Of a stretch of DNA of 64,000 nucleotides, positions 53,961 through 62,333 are shown piece by piece (the stretch's first letter is position 1; every line of letters begins with the position of its first letter). Position numbers and translations under genes: made by a program. Source of the stretch: Paracoccaceae bacterium (GTDB lineage: Bacteria > Pseudomonadota > Alphaproteobacteria > Rhodobacterales > Rhodobacteraceae); contig JANSYP010000003.1 in assembly GCA_024742405.1 (NCBI GenBank), positions 248,001 through 312,000 on the forward strand, written 5' to 3'. The notes beneath the pieces are model-generated. The model saw nothing but the letters and a program-made list of their open reading frames with translations. It was not told where the DNA came from and ran no database searches.

Positions 53961-54865
53961 GCCTCGTCCTGTCCGGGCAGTGTCAGTCCCGCATTTCGGG
54001 CATAGACCTTGGCCACGGCGGCGTCGTCTTCGGCCCCCAATCCCATCCCTGCGGCAGCGAGGTATTGCTGCATGGCGGCCGCTGTGATGGGTGCGCTGAA
54101 CTGTGCGGATTTGGCAATGTCCAAGACGATGCCCAAATCCTTTGGCCAGATATTCACCGTGCTATGGGGCGTGTAGTCTCCCGCAACGATATGGGGGGCT
54201 CGGTTTTCCAGCATCCAGCTGGTGCCCGCACATTTCGAGATGACATCGACGAAATCCGCAGGCTCCACACCTTGCGTCATGCCAAAGGTCAACGCCTCGG
54301 CCATCGTCGCGATATGCACGCCTGCGAGCAGCTGGTTCACCGCTTTCATCGCAGAGCCGGCGCCTGCCGCATCGCCCAGCTCAAACACGGTTTCAGCCAT
54401 GGCATCGAGCGCGGAGCGCGCCGCGGCAAAGGCCTCTGGCGTGCCCGAAGCCATGATCGAAAGCTGGCCCTTGGCCGCCTTTACGGAGCCGCCTGAAATC
54501 GGCGCATCCAGATAGAGAACGCCGTATTCACCGCAGCGTGCCTCCATCGCGCGGGCGAAATCGGGCGGTACGGTCGCACAGGCGAGAACGACGGTACCAG
54601 GTTTCAGCTGCGGGACGAGACCTGCATCGCCGAACAAGACAGATGCGGTCTGAGCCGCGTTCAGCACCGCGACTACGATAGCATCTGCTGTGCCTGCGAC
54701 ATCGGCCAGAACGCCCTGAGCCCCGCCTTCTGCAGCAAATGCCTCAACCTTCTCGGGCGCAATATCGAACCCATGGGTCACGTGCTGAGCTTGCAGCAGC
54801 GACTGCGCCATGCCGTAGCCCATCGACCCAAGACCAATGATTGCCGTCGTTTGTCGTTTGATCAT
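53957..54865 (-). CDS. ltnD: L-threonate-type dehydrogenase (LtnD, beta-hydroxyacid dehydrogenase family)
   Basis: This 302-residue NAD-dependent enzyme has an N-terminal Rossmann motif IIGLGSMGYGMAQSL, the substrate segment LDAPISGGSVKAAKGQLSIM near residue 118 and the catalytic lysine in GAGSAMKAVNQLLAG near 175. Members next to otnK oxidise a four-carbon sugar acid (threonate or erythronate) to 2-oxotetronate. It overlaps the genes on both sides by 4 nt. The enzyme itself looks intact even though the following kinase and decarboxylase are damaged. Related 3-hydroxyisobutyrate dehydrogenases share the fold; the otn context favours LtnD. Confidence 0.85.
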   Translation of the reverse strand: MIKRQTTAIIGLGSMGYGMAQSLLQAQHVTHGFDIAPEKVEAFAAEGGAQGVLADVAGTADAIVVAVLNAAQTASVLFGDAGLVPQLKPGTVVLACATVPPDFARAMEARCGEYGVLYLDAPISGGSVKAAKGQLSIMASGTPEAFAAARSALDAMAETVFELGDAAGAGSAMKAVNQLLAGVHIATMAEALTFGMTQGVEPADFVDVISKCAGTSWMLENRAPHIVAGDYTPHSTVNIWPKDLGIVLDIAKSAQFSAPITAAAMQQYLAAAGMGLGAEDDAAVAKVYARNAGLTLPGQDEA

Positions 54866-55827
54866 GATTGGGAGTCCCTACTGCTGAGGCGCAACTGCGC
54901 CGCGGCATCGAAACGGGACGAATGCACGCGATACACACGATCCGATGACGTGATGAACATTGTTTGCCCGGACTGGCCCCCGAAACAGAGGTTCGAGGTC
55001 TGGTTTGGCAAAAGGATCTTGCCGATCAGGGTGCCTTCCGGCGTCAAACAGTGAATGCCGTCCAGGGCCGAGCTCCAGACGAAGCCCTCGTGATCCACGC
55101 GCAGGCCATCGGGTACACCGGGGGTGATCTCGGCAAAGACACGTCCACCGGTCAACACTCCATCCTTCACGTCAAAGACGCGGATGTGATGGGGTAGGCT
55201 ATAATCGATGCCCGGAAAGCTCGCGCCCCGGATCGCCCCGGAATCGGCGATATAGAGCAGGGACTCATCGGGGGAGAACGCCAGGCCATTCGGTTTGTCG
55301 AAATCCGTGGCGACGGCGATCAGCTCGCCGTCCGCGCCAAGGCGGAAGACATAGCAGCCGTCCTGCTCGCTCTCGGCTGGATAACCTTCGACATCAGAAT
55401 TGATCCCGTACGGCGGATCGGTGAACCAGATCGACCCGTCACAGGCGACAACCACGTCATTGGGCGAATTCAGCCGCCCGCCATTGTAGCGGTCCGCGAG
55501 GGTTTCCACTGTCGCCGGGTCGCCAGGATCGCCGCGGCGCAACACGCGTCGCCCGCCATGTTCGCAGCTGATCATGCGGCCTTGCAGATCCAGCGTGTTG
55601 CCATTGGCGAATTCGCTGTTTGCAAGGGCAACCTGCGCGCCCGCGCTTTCCGTCCAGCGCATCATCCGCTCGTTGGGGATGTCGTTGAAATACAGGCCCC
55701 CGTCCAGCCAGACAGGCCCTTCGGTCCATGCGCATCCTTCTGCAAGAGCTTCTGGCGGCGTCGCCGTGTCGATGAAGGTTGCGAACGGTGGGGCGATCAC
55801 CTCGTACCCCGGAGCACGTGAGGTCAT
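54862..55827 (-). CDS. SMP-30/gluconolactonase family lactonase
   Basis: This 321-residue six-bladed propeller enzyme contains EGCAWTEGPVWLDGGLYFND with the metal glutamate near residue 35, RLNSPNDVVVACDGSIWFTD near 117 and the aspartate region FDKPNGLAFSPDESLLYIAD near 175. It hydrolyses sugar lactones, here probably giving the sugar acid used by the dehydrogenase. The ATG at 55827 overlaps the permease stop (ATGA). No signal peptide is seen, so it is probably cytoplasmic. The substrate is inferred from the neighbours. Confidence 0.87.
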   Translation of the reverse strand: MTSRAPGYEVIAPPFATFIDTATPPEALAEGCAWTEGPVWLDGGLYFNDIPNERMMRWTESAGAQVALANSEFANGNTLDLQGRMISCEHGGRRVLRRGDPGDPATVETLADRYNGGRLNSPNDVVVACDGSIWFTDPPYGINSDVEGYPAESEQDGCYVFRLGADGELIAVATDFDKPNGLAFSPDESLLYIADSGAIRGASFPGIDYSLPHHIRVFDVKDGVLTGGRVFAEITPGVPDGLRVDHEGFVWSSALDGIHCLTPEGTLIGKILLPNQTSNLCFGGQSGQTMFITSSDRVYRVHSSRFDAAAQLRLSSRDSQS

Positions 55828-56795
55828 GACGCGCCTCCCTTTCGCACAGTCTGAAACAATAGCATGGCCAGAATAATGACGCCAAAGATGATGCTGCGCC
55901 ATGCGTCCGAGATCTGTGCGACCGACAAGATCGAATTCAGGATCGTGATGAACAGCGCCCCGCCCACGCTGCCGAACAATCCGCCACGCCCGCCAAGGAT
56001 CGAGGTGCCGCCGATGACGACAGCCGCGATCGTGGGCAGCAGGAACGGATCACCCATGGATTGATAGGCCTGGTCGGCATAGCCCGCCAGCATCACCCCG
56101 CCCAGGGCTGAACACACACCCGCAATCACGAAAGCCCCGATCACAACGCTGCGTGTCGAGACGCCGGACAGATAGACGGCCTTTTCATTGAACCCGATGG
56201 ACCGCAGATAGCGCCCGAACTGGGTGCGCATCATCAGGGCGGCGAGCCCCGTTGCGACCAGCATCCACACCATGAACGCGACAGGCATCCCGCCAAGCGT
56301 GCCCGACGCGAGCCATGACATCAGATCGCTGCTCTCCCCTTTGGGATTGAACCCGCCCGTGTTCAACACCGCGAGGCCCAACAGCATCGAATTGATGGCA
56401 AGCGTCCAGACCATTGACGGGATGCGCAGAAAGGTGACGCCGAGCCCGTTCACGGCGCCGACGGCCGCGCCAAACAACAAAGCTGCCGGTATGGCGAGGC
56501 CCACAAGCACGGGATTGCCCGACCCGGCCATCGCGGTCGCCACAATTGCAGCTCCGTTCAGCGTCCAGGGAACGGACAGATCGATGTGCCCCAGCAGGAT
56601 CACCAGGGTAGCCCCGGCCGCCAGCACCCCCAGAAAGGCCGCGATTTGCAACTGTTGCCCTAGATAATCGAGGCTCAGCACCTGCGGGAAAGCAAAGCTC
56701 GCGCAGAGCAACAGAAGGACCGTCCCGACATAAGGCAGCATCGTTTCGATAGTGATCCAAGTCGGCAGGACTGACGGCGTGCGCGCGGAAATCAT
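55824..56795 (-). CDS. Sugar-type ABC permease 2 (RbsC family)
   Basis: This 323-residue permease of the ribose/sugar-acid importer type has 8-10 helices. Typical segments are LVILLGHIDLSVPWTLNGAA near residue 65, LRSIGFNEKAVYLSGV near 205 and IGGTSILGGRGGLFGSVGGA near 280. The ATG at 56795 overlaps the preceding permease stop by 4 nt; the longer upstream frame is a shadow. It pairs with permease 1. Confidence 0.87.
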   Translation of the reverse strand: MISARTPSVLPTWITIETMLPYVGTVLLLLCASFAFPQVLSLDYLGQQLQIAAFLGVLAAGATLVILLGHIDLSVPWTLNGAAIVATAMAGSGNPVLVGLAIPAALLFGAAVGAVNGLGVTFLRIPSMVWTLAINSMLLGLAVLNTGGFNPKGESSDLMSWLASGTLGGMPVAFMVWMLVATGLAALMMRTQFGRYLRSIGFNEKAVYLSGVSTRSVVIGAFVIAGVCSALGGVMLAGYADQAYQSMGDPFLLPTIAAVVIGGTSILGGRGGLFGSVGGALFITILNSILSVAQISDAWRSIIFGVIILAMLLFQTVRKGGAS

Positions 56796-57757
56796 CGGCC
56801 AAACGCCTCCAGCCTGTGTCTGGACCGCAAAATGTCCGCGCCACCGATAGCGATCGCAGTGGCGAGGATCAGCCCCTCGAACAGCGGTTGGGCCAGCGAC
56901 GGGATACCGGAAAAGAACATCAGGGAAGCAATGGTTTTGAGGATAAAGGCGCCGATCAGCGCACCGATCAGAGACCCTGTGCCGCCGCGCAGCAGAACCC
57001 CGCCCAGCACGACTGCCGCGATCGAATTCAGTGTGAAGTTCGCGGCGATCCCGGCATCGCCAGTTGTGGTCACAAAGGAGTAAAAGAGACCCGCGAGCCC
57101 GGCGAACAGACCTGCCAGCGAAAACGCCGCGAGCCGGATCACCGTCACCGGCATCCCTGATTGAAAGGCGGCCTGCTCCGATGAGCCGACGGCGTACAGG
57201 CCAAGGCCCAAGCCGGTGCGTCGGAACGGCAACCAAAAGGCAAAAACGATCACAGCTGTGATGATCAGGGCCGTCGGGATACCGAAGAGATCAAGCGTCA
57301 TCGCATCCGCGAGGTCATAGTTCACCTGCCCCCCCGGCGTGGGCCGCAGGATCAGCGCAAGCCCGACAAAAATCGACGCCGTCGCGAGTGTCACGACAAT
57401 CGGCTGGATCCGACCAAAGACGACCAGCAGGCCGTTGAGCAAACCGCAAAGCGCGCCAGTCCCGAGAACCGCAACGATCCCGACTGCAATCGCGCCGCTG
57501 CCCCCGTCCAAAAGGTGCGATGCAACGGTGTTGGTCAGCGCCATGATCGCGCCGACGGACAGATCGATCCCACGCACGACCACCGCAAAGAATTGTGCGA
57601 TGGCGACAAGGCCAAGGATGACGCATTGGTTGGCCCAAATTGTCATTACATAGGTGGACGGGCCGCGCGGGTGGGTTCCGAGATAGATCGTCAGCAAGAC
57701 GACAAGGACCACCCCGGCAATCAGCTCTCGTCTGTAGGCTGTCGCAAAATCACGCAT
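56792..57757 (-). CDS. Sugar-type ABC permease 1 (RbsC family)
   Basis: This 321-residue permease has the family segments FFAVVVRGIDLSVGAIMALT near residue 60, YAVGSSEQAAFQSGMPV near 190 and AAVVLGGVLLRGGTGSLIGA near 250. It starts inside the end of the ATPase gene (8-nt overlap) and overlaps the next permease by 4 nt. The two permeases probably form a heterodimer. Confidence 0.87.
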   Translation of the reverse strand: MRDFATAYRRELIAGVVLVVLLTIYLGTHPRGPSTYVMTIWANQCVILGLVAIAQFFAVVVRGIDLSVGAIMALTNTVASHLLDGGSGAIAVGIVAVLGTGALCGLLNGLLVVFGRIQPIVVTLATASIFVGLALILRPTPGGQVNYDLADAMTLDLFGIPTALIITAVIVFAFWLPFRRTGLGLGLYAVGSSEQAAFQSGMPVTVIRLAAFSLAGLFAGLAGLFYSFVTTTGDAGIAANFTLNSIAAVVLGGVLLRGGTGSLIGALIGAFILKTIASLMFFSGIPSLAQPLFEGLILATAIAIGGADILRSRHRLEAFGR

Positions 57758-59267
57758 GTTGGGCGTGTTTCGGAGACGGAATGTTCAAGGACGCGGCGAT
57801 GATGTTCTGAGCGGTCAAAGTGTCCCCCTGCAGCGACTGGACGATCTCGCCGCCGTAGAAAACATGCGTCTCGTCACACAGATGAATCAGTTCTTCATAA
57901 TCCGTGCTGAGCAGCAGGATCGCCACTCCCTGATCCGCCAGTTCGCGCAGCAGCCCATATATCTGGGTCTTGGTTTTCACATCGATTCCGCGTGTCGGAT
58001 CGGCCAGCAATAGCACCCTGGGAGCAAGGGCCAGCCACTTTGCCAGCACGACTTTTTGCTGGTTCCCCCCCGACAAGGACGACACCGGCAAATCCAGCCC
58101 GCCATGCTTCAACTCCAGCCTCTGCAACGCGCCGTCATACAGCGCCAGGTCCATTGCGTTCAGATCCGGGCGCCCCAATGCCGCCAACTCCAGGTTTTCG
58201 GCAATGCTCTGGTCCTGGATCAGCCCGTCCGCCTTGCGGTCTTCCGGGATGTAGGCCAGCCCGATCCGGGCCTGTTTGGCAGCCTTTGGCCCCGTCAGCG
58301 GGATTGTCTCGCCATTCACGCGAACCGCGCCTCGGGTCCCCCTGAGCAGCCCGAAGACACCCTGAAGCAGGGTGGATTGCCCCTGCCCATCCAGCCCGCC
58401 AAGTCCGACGATCTGACCCGCCTTCACGGCAAAGGACGTGGGGTGAGCCTCGGGCGCCCATGCGAAATCATTGAGCTCCAGGACGACAGGAGCATCAGGT
58501 TCTGGCGGCGTTTTGGGTGGGAACAGCTCTTCGATCCGCTGTCCCACCATCATGTTGATGATCGCGGCATAGTCGTGATCGCCGTTCATAAAGGTCTCGA
58601 CCCGCGCGCCGTTGCGAAAGACGGAGATACGGTCTGCCAAAGCCTCGATCTCGTGGAAACGGTGCGAGATGAACAAGACCGCAACGCCCATGTCCCGCTC
58701 TGCACGCACCAGATCAAAAACCTTTTCGACCACAGAGGAGTTCAACGCAGAGGTGGCTTCATCAAGGATCAGCAGCTTGGGATCCCGGATCAACGCCTTG
58801 GCAACCTCGACCTGCTGGCGTTCCGCCAATGTGAGATCAGCCACCTTCGCGCCAAAGCGTATGCCCTGTCCGTCGATCTGGTCCAGAATTTGCGTTGCAC
58901 GCGTCAAAGGACCCGTGTCCAGCCGGCCAAGGCCAGACCCCGATGCGCCCAGCAACAGGTTCTCGCGCACGGTCAGGTCCGGCACGAGCGACAACTCCTG
59001 GTACATGCAGACGAAACCGGCGGCCATGGCGTCTGCCGGGCTCTTGAAGTTCACGGGTTGACCCGCTGCGAAAACTTGCCCGGACGTTGGGCGCAATACG
59101 CCCGAAATGGTCTTCATCAACGTGCTTTTGCCAGCGCCGTTTTCACCAAGGATCGCGTGAACCTCGCCGGGATAGCATTGGAAATCGACGTCATGCAGCG
59201 CGACCGTCGCCCCAAAGCGCTTGGTCACCCCTTCCATCGACGCAATAGGCGTTCGCGGGTCGGTCAT
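57750..59267 (-). CDS. Sugar-type ABC importer ATPase (RbsA/MglA-like, two ATPase domains)
   Basis: This 505-residue protein has two fused ATPase domains. The first has Walker A GENGAGKSTLMKT near residue 40, a divergent signature in LTLAERQQVEVAKALI near 146 and Walker B LLILDEATSAL. The second has GGLDGQGQSTLL near 292, LSGGNQQKVVLAKWL near 400 and LLADPTRGIDV. The degenerate second Walker A is normal for the family. It energises the two downstream permeases and is the second gene of the operon. Confidence 0.9.
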   Translation of the reverse strand: MTDPRTPIASMEGVTKRFGATVALHDVDFQCYPGEVHAILGENGAGKSTLMKTISGVLRPTSGQVFAAGQPVNFKSPADAMAAGFVCMYQELSLVPDLTVRENLLLGASGSGLGRLDTGPLTRATQILDQIDGQGIRFGAKVADLTLAERQQVEVAKALIRDPKLLILDEATSALNSSVVEKVFDLVRAERDMGVAVLFISHRFHEIEALADRISVFRNGARVETFMNGDHDYAAIINMMVGQRIEELFPPKTPPEPDAPVVLELNDFAWAPEAHPTSFAVKAGQIVGLGGLDGQGQSTLLQGVFGLLRGTRGAVRVNGETIPLTGPKAAKQARIGLAYIPEDRKADGLIQDQSIAENLELAALGRPDLNAMDLALYDGALQRLELKHGGLDLPVSSLSGGNQQKVVLAKWLALAPRVLLLADPTRGIDVKTKTQIYGLLRELADQGVAILLLSTDYEELIHLCDETHVFYGGEIVQSLQGDTLTAQNIIAASLNIPSPKHAQHA

Positions 59268-59328
59268 AATGTGTCTTGTCCGCAGCGACCGCGCGCCATC
59301 GAAAGCGCGCGGTCAACAGCATTATGGA

Positions 59329-60411
59329 TTAGCTGTTGTCTGGCGACTGGCCCAACAGCTCTTCTGGGGTGAACGGCGTGAAGCAGGCTTCAAAACCGGT
59401 GCCGGTGTTGAACGACTTCGGCAAATCCGGGAAATAGTTCGTGCCCGCCGCCAAATCCGCAGCCGCAACCTGCGGGATCGGCAAGTACACCGTCTGAGGC
59501 AGGCTGTTACCTTCTAACAAGGCCACCGCAGCTTCGAGCGCGACAGCGGACATCGCTGGTGCCTGGCTGGCTGAGACACCGGGAATGTCCAATTCGTCCA
59601 TCAGCATTCGCACACCGTTCTCACCATCAACACCCATCGGCACAATCGGATGATCGGCGGCTTGCAACGCATTGATTGTCCCGGCAGAGCCGTGCTGCGA
59701 GACGACCGCATCAAACTGACCATGGGTCGCCAGCGCGTCAGCCACGACCTTTTGGCTCGTGCCAGTGTCCCAATTGCCAACGACTTCGACGATTTCCAAA
59801 CCGTCCACGTTTTCCAGAACGCTCAACATCCCAAGGCGACGGTCCCGGTCGGTCGCGTTGCCCGGCAGGCCGTTGACCATCAGGATCTTTGAGGCCTCGC
59901 CACCCAATTCATCCATCACGGCCTTCGCCTTTAGCGCTCCCAAGGCCATCTGGCTTTCGTTGATCTGTACGACCTTGTCGGTATCCAGAACGTTGTCGAA
60001 AGGCACCAGCACGGTGCCTGCCCGTTCCGCACGGCGGATCACAGGTTCAAACGCCGTTGGGTTCACCGCAATGAAGGTAATTGCATCATAGCCAGCAGCG
60101 ATGAAATTATCGATGGCCGCAATCTGTGCCGCACTGTCATTGCCCACGGAGACGACCGTGAATTCGTCAATCTTGGCTGCATTCTGTTCGCGCGCGGCCC
60201 AGGCTTTTGCGGACTGGATTGCCTGGATCCGCCAGTCATTGCCCGCAAATCCATTCACGAACGCAATCTTGTAGGGCCCATCCTTGGCATCATACGAAAT
60301 CGTCGATGTGCCTGGCGCCGGAGCAAAGCATTCCGCCCGGTATGTGTCCGCCGCCCAAGCCTGCGACACGCCGAATGCGAGCACGGCTGAGCTCAAAAGC
60401 AGTCTCTTCAT
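59329..60411 (-). CDS. Sugar-type ABC periplasmic binding protein
   Basis: This 360-residue periplasmic binding protein of the RbsB-like class starts MKRLLLSSAVLAFGVSQAWA, a clear signal peptide cut before ADT. Core features are YKIAFVNGFAGNDWRIQAIQ near residue 42, NDSAAQIAAIDNFIAAGYDA near 85 and the hinge region PIVPMGVDGENGV near 250. GGAGGAAACC precedes the ATG at 60411; a longer upstream frame is not used. It is the first gene of the operon, directly behind the three operators shared with the LacI-type gene. A sugar acid or lactone is the probable ligand. Confidence 0.88.
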   Translation of the reverse strand: MKRLLLSSAVLAFGVSQAWAADTYRAECFAPAPGTSTISYDAKDGPYKIAFVNGFAGNDWRIQAIQSAKAWAAREQNAAKIDEFTVVSVGNDSAAQIAAIDNFIAAGYDAITFIAVNPTAFEPVIRRAERAGTVLVPFDNVLDTDKVVQINESQMALGALKAKAVMDELGGEASKILMVNGLPGNATDRDRRLGMLSVLENVDGLEIVEVVGNWDTGTSQKVVADALATHGQFDAVVSQHGSAGTINALQAADHPIVPMGVDGENGVRMLMDELDIPGVSASQAPAMSAVALEAAVALLEGNSLPQTVYLPIPQVAAADLAAGTNYFPDLPKSFNTGTGFEACFTPFTPEELLGQSPDNS

Positions 60412-60455
60412 GGTTTCCTCCCAAACCGGATGTCTCAGCATCCTAAAGGTGCCGT

Positions 60456-60520
60456 GTTTACGTAAACCGATAACATGTTTACGTAAACATCTGGTCTTAC
60501 GTCTATGTGGTTACGTAAAC
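60456..60520. promoter_or_regulatory. Three LacI-type operators between divergent genes
   Basis: GTTTACGTAAAC occurs at 60456-60467 and 60477-60488; the second extends to a perfect 16-bp palindrome at 60475-60490. A third copy lacking one T (GTTACGTAAAC) lies at 60510-60520. Centres are 21 and 32 bp apart, close to two and three helical turns. They lie between the transport operon and the LacI-family gene and surely include its binding sites. Confidence 0.9.
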
Positions 60521-60530
60521 ACTTGTCAAT

Positions 60531-61556
60531 ATGGAGGAGTCGAAGCTCTTGTCTCAGGCGTCAAAGAAATCGCGCCCCACAATGCACGATGTGGCGGCCA
60601 AGGCCGGCGTCAGCCAGATGACGGTCAGCCGCGTGCTGAGGGGAGAAGGTTACTTTTCTCAGGACGTTAAGACGCGCGTGGCCGATGCCGCAAAAGCTCT
60701 CGGCTATATTCAAAATCGCCTCGCGTCGGTCCAGCGGGGCATGGAAAACCCGATGATCGGGGTCGTTCTGCCGACGCTCAAGAACACCGTTTTCATCGAC
60801 GTTTTGGCCGGCATCAACGATACGCTCGCTGAGGTCGGAATGCGTCCTGTCTTCGGCGTTTCGGAGTATTCTGAAGCGGAAGAAGAGACTCTGGTCCGCG
60901 ATATGCTGTCCTGGCAGCCTTGCGGTTTGATCCTGTCAGGCATCGAGCACACGGACGGGTTACGCCGCACTGTCGCGCAATCCGGTGTCCGGGTGGCCGA
61001 GATCATGGACGTGGAAGGCGACGCCATCTCTGCCTCATTCGGCATCTCCCAGCAAGCCGCAGGCGCAGAGATGGCCCGCCACTTCATCGCGCAAGGCCAC
61101 CGCCGGGTCGCCTATATCGGCAGCCAAGGCGGCAGCGACCTGCGAGCCCTGAAACGCTACACCGCGTTCAAAAGCGAGTTGGAAGCCGAGGGCGGCTGCA
61201 TCACGTATGAACGCATTGCCAACCGCGCATCGTCCATGCCCTTGGGGCGAGAACTGACCGCCGCATGCCTGTCGGACGTGACAGATTGTGATGCGATTTA
61301 CTTCTCCAATGATGACCTGGCTGCAGGTGGTTTGATGCACTGTCTGAGTAATAAAGTCAGCGTACCTCATGGCGTTGCCCTCGCGGGGTTCAACGATCTT
61401 CCGTTCCTATCGGCCCTGCCGCAACGGATCACGACGACCCACACCCCAAGATATGAAATCGGTGCACTGGCCGCGCGTTACGTCGCGGGTGCCGATGACG
61501 TCCCCGCGAAAAGACACATGCTTCTCGCTGAGCTTGTCGTCGGTGACACGACATAG
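60531..61556 (+). CDS. LacI-family transcriptional regulator
   Basis: This 341-residue repressor has an N-terminal helix-turn-helix (TMHDVAAKAGVSQMTVSRVL, about residues 17-37), the hinge helix region LGYIQNRLAS and a periplasmic-binding-like ligand domain. The fold resembles GntR-type (gluconate) LacI members of E. coli. It is divergent from the sugar-acid ABC operon and almost certainly controls it through the three GTTTACGTAAAC sites. The start is ambiguous: ATG 60531 has no ribosome site and would be leaderless-like, whereas in-frame TTG 60549 has GGAGGAG 9 nt upstream. The TTG would remove six residues only. Confidence 0.9.
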   Translation: MEESKLLSQASKKSRPTMHDVAAKAGVSQMTVSRVLRGEGYFSQDVKTRVADAAKALGYIQNRLASVQRGMENPMIGVVLPTLKNTVFIDVLAGINDTLAEVGMRPVFGVSEYSEAEEETLVRDMLSWQPCGLILSGIEHTDGLRRTVAQSGVRVAEIMDVEGDAISASFGISQQAAGAEMARHFIAQGHRRVAYIGSQGGSDLRALKRYTAFKSELEAEGGCITYERIANRASSMPLGRELTAACLSDVTDCDAIYFSNDDLAAGGLMHCLSNKVSVPHGVALAGFNDLPFLSALPQRITTTHTPRYEIGALAARYVAGADDVPAKRHMLLAELVVGDTT

Positions 61557-62287
61557 CCAAACAGTCAGGCAATCGGGGGCCGTGATTGAAGGTTAATCCT
61601 TCGACAGATGGGGTTCTCAAACTGACGCGGTACGTACCGAAGCAAGATCTCCCCGAAGTGTATAGGACATCATCGGTCCGGGCATTCACGAGCCGAAGAA
61701 GCATGATCCTCCCGCGCTTGAGCGCTCCACCGCTATGCTCAGTTGAACGGAAGACCAGAGTGTCTACGAAGCGGCAAAGGACGGAAGTGATTGCCGCCAC
61801 CCACGGATCGCGCGGCAGACACCGCCGAGCGCGCCGGTTTGGGGTGCTGAATTCCGCGGCTCCGAGCCACAATGGCTTGGTTCAATCACTCCGGCGCTTT
61901 GACACCCGAGGCGGAGAGATCGGATTTGGGATCGCTACACGCGAATGGTGCGAGCCACCGATCAATCCCGCGACGGCGAGTGTCATCCGAAATGGCTGGC
62001 TCATCATCTATGATCCGAACTGTTGCCTCCAGCGCGCAGTCGAACGCGTCGCCTCAAAGCAAGGTCGCCAAGGGTGACGCAGCCATTTTGTCTTCGGTCC
62101 TCGATTGCGCGTTTGGCGTGCCTTTGGATCGCAATGAGCGGCGAACGAAAGCAATGGCGAGACTGCGTCGCAACAAGGATGAGAATGCACCTGTCTGCGA
62201 CCTTTTGCAGCTCAACCCATACCATTCAATACTCAAGCCATCCTCATTGCTTTTCGAAAAGTTGAGATCTCAAAACAGCAGACGATG
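61557..62287. other. Intergenic, nothing recognised
   Basis: Several frames of 130-160 codons exist on both strands, but none shows a domain, a good ribosome site or convincing composition. It may be decayed DNA. The right end carries the terminator of the RTX gene. Confidence 0.35.
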
Positions 62288-62313
62288 AGAAGACCGCCCC
62301 AAGACGGCCTTCT
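62288..62313 (-). terminator. Probable terminator of the RTX-protein gene
   Basis: On the minus strand AGAAGGCCG and CGGTCTTCT form a 9-bp stem (one G-T pair) with an 8-nt loop, 20 nt after the stop codon. The following T run is weak. Confidence 0.5.
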
Positions 62314-62333
62314 GCACATCCAGGCGGATTCTG

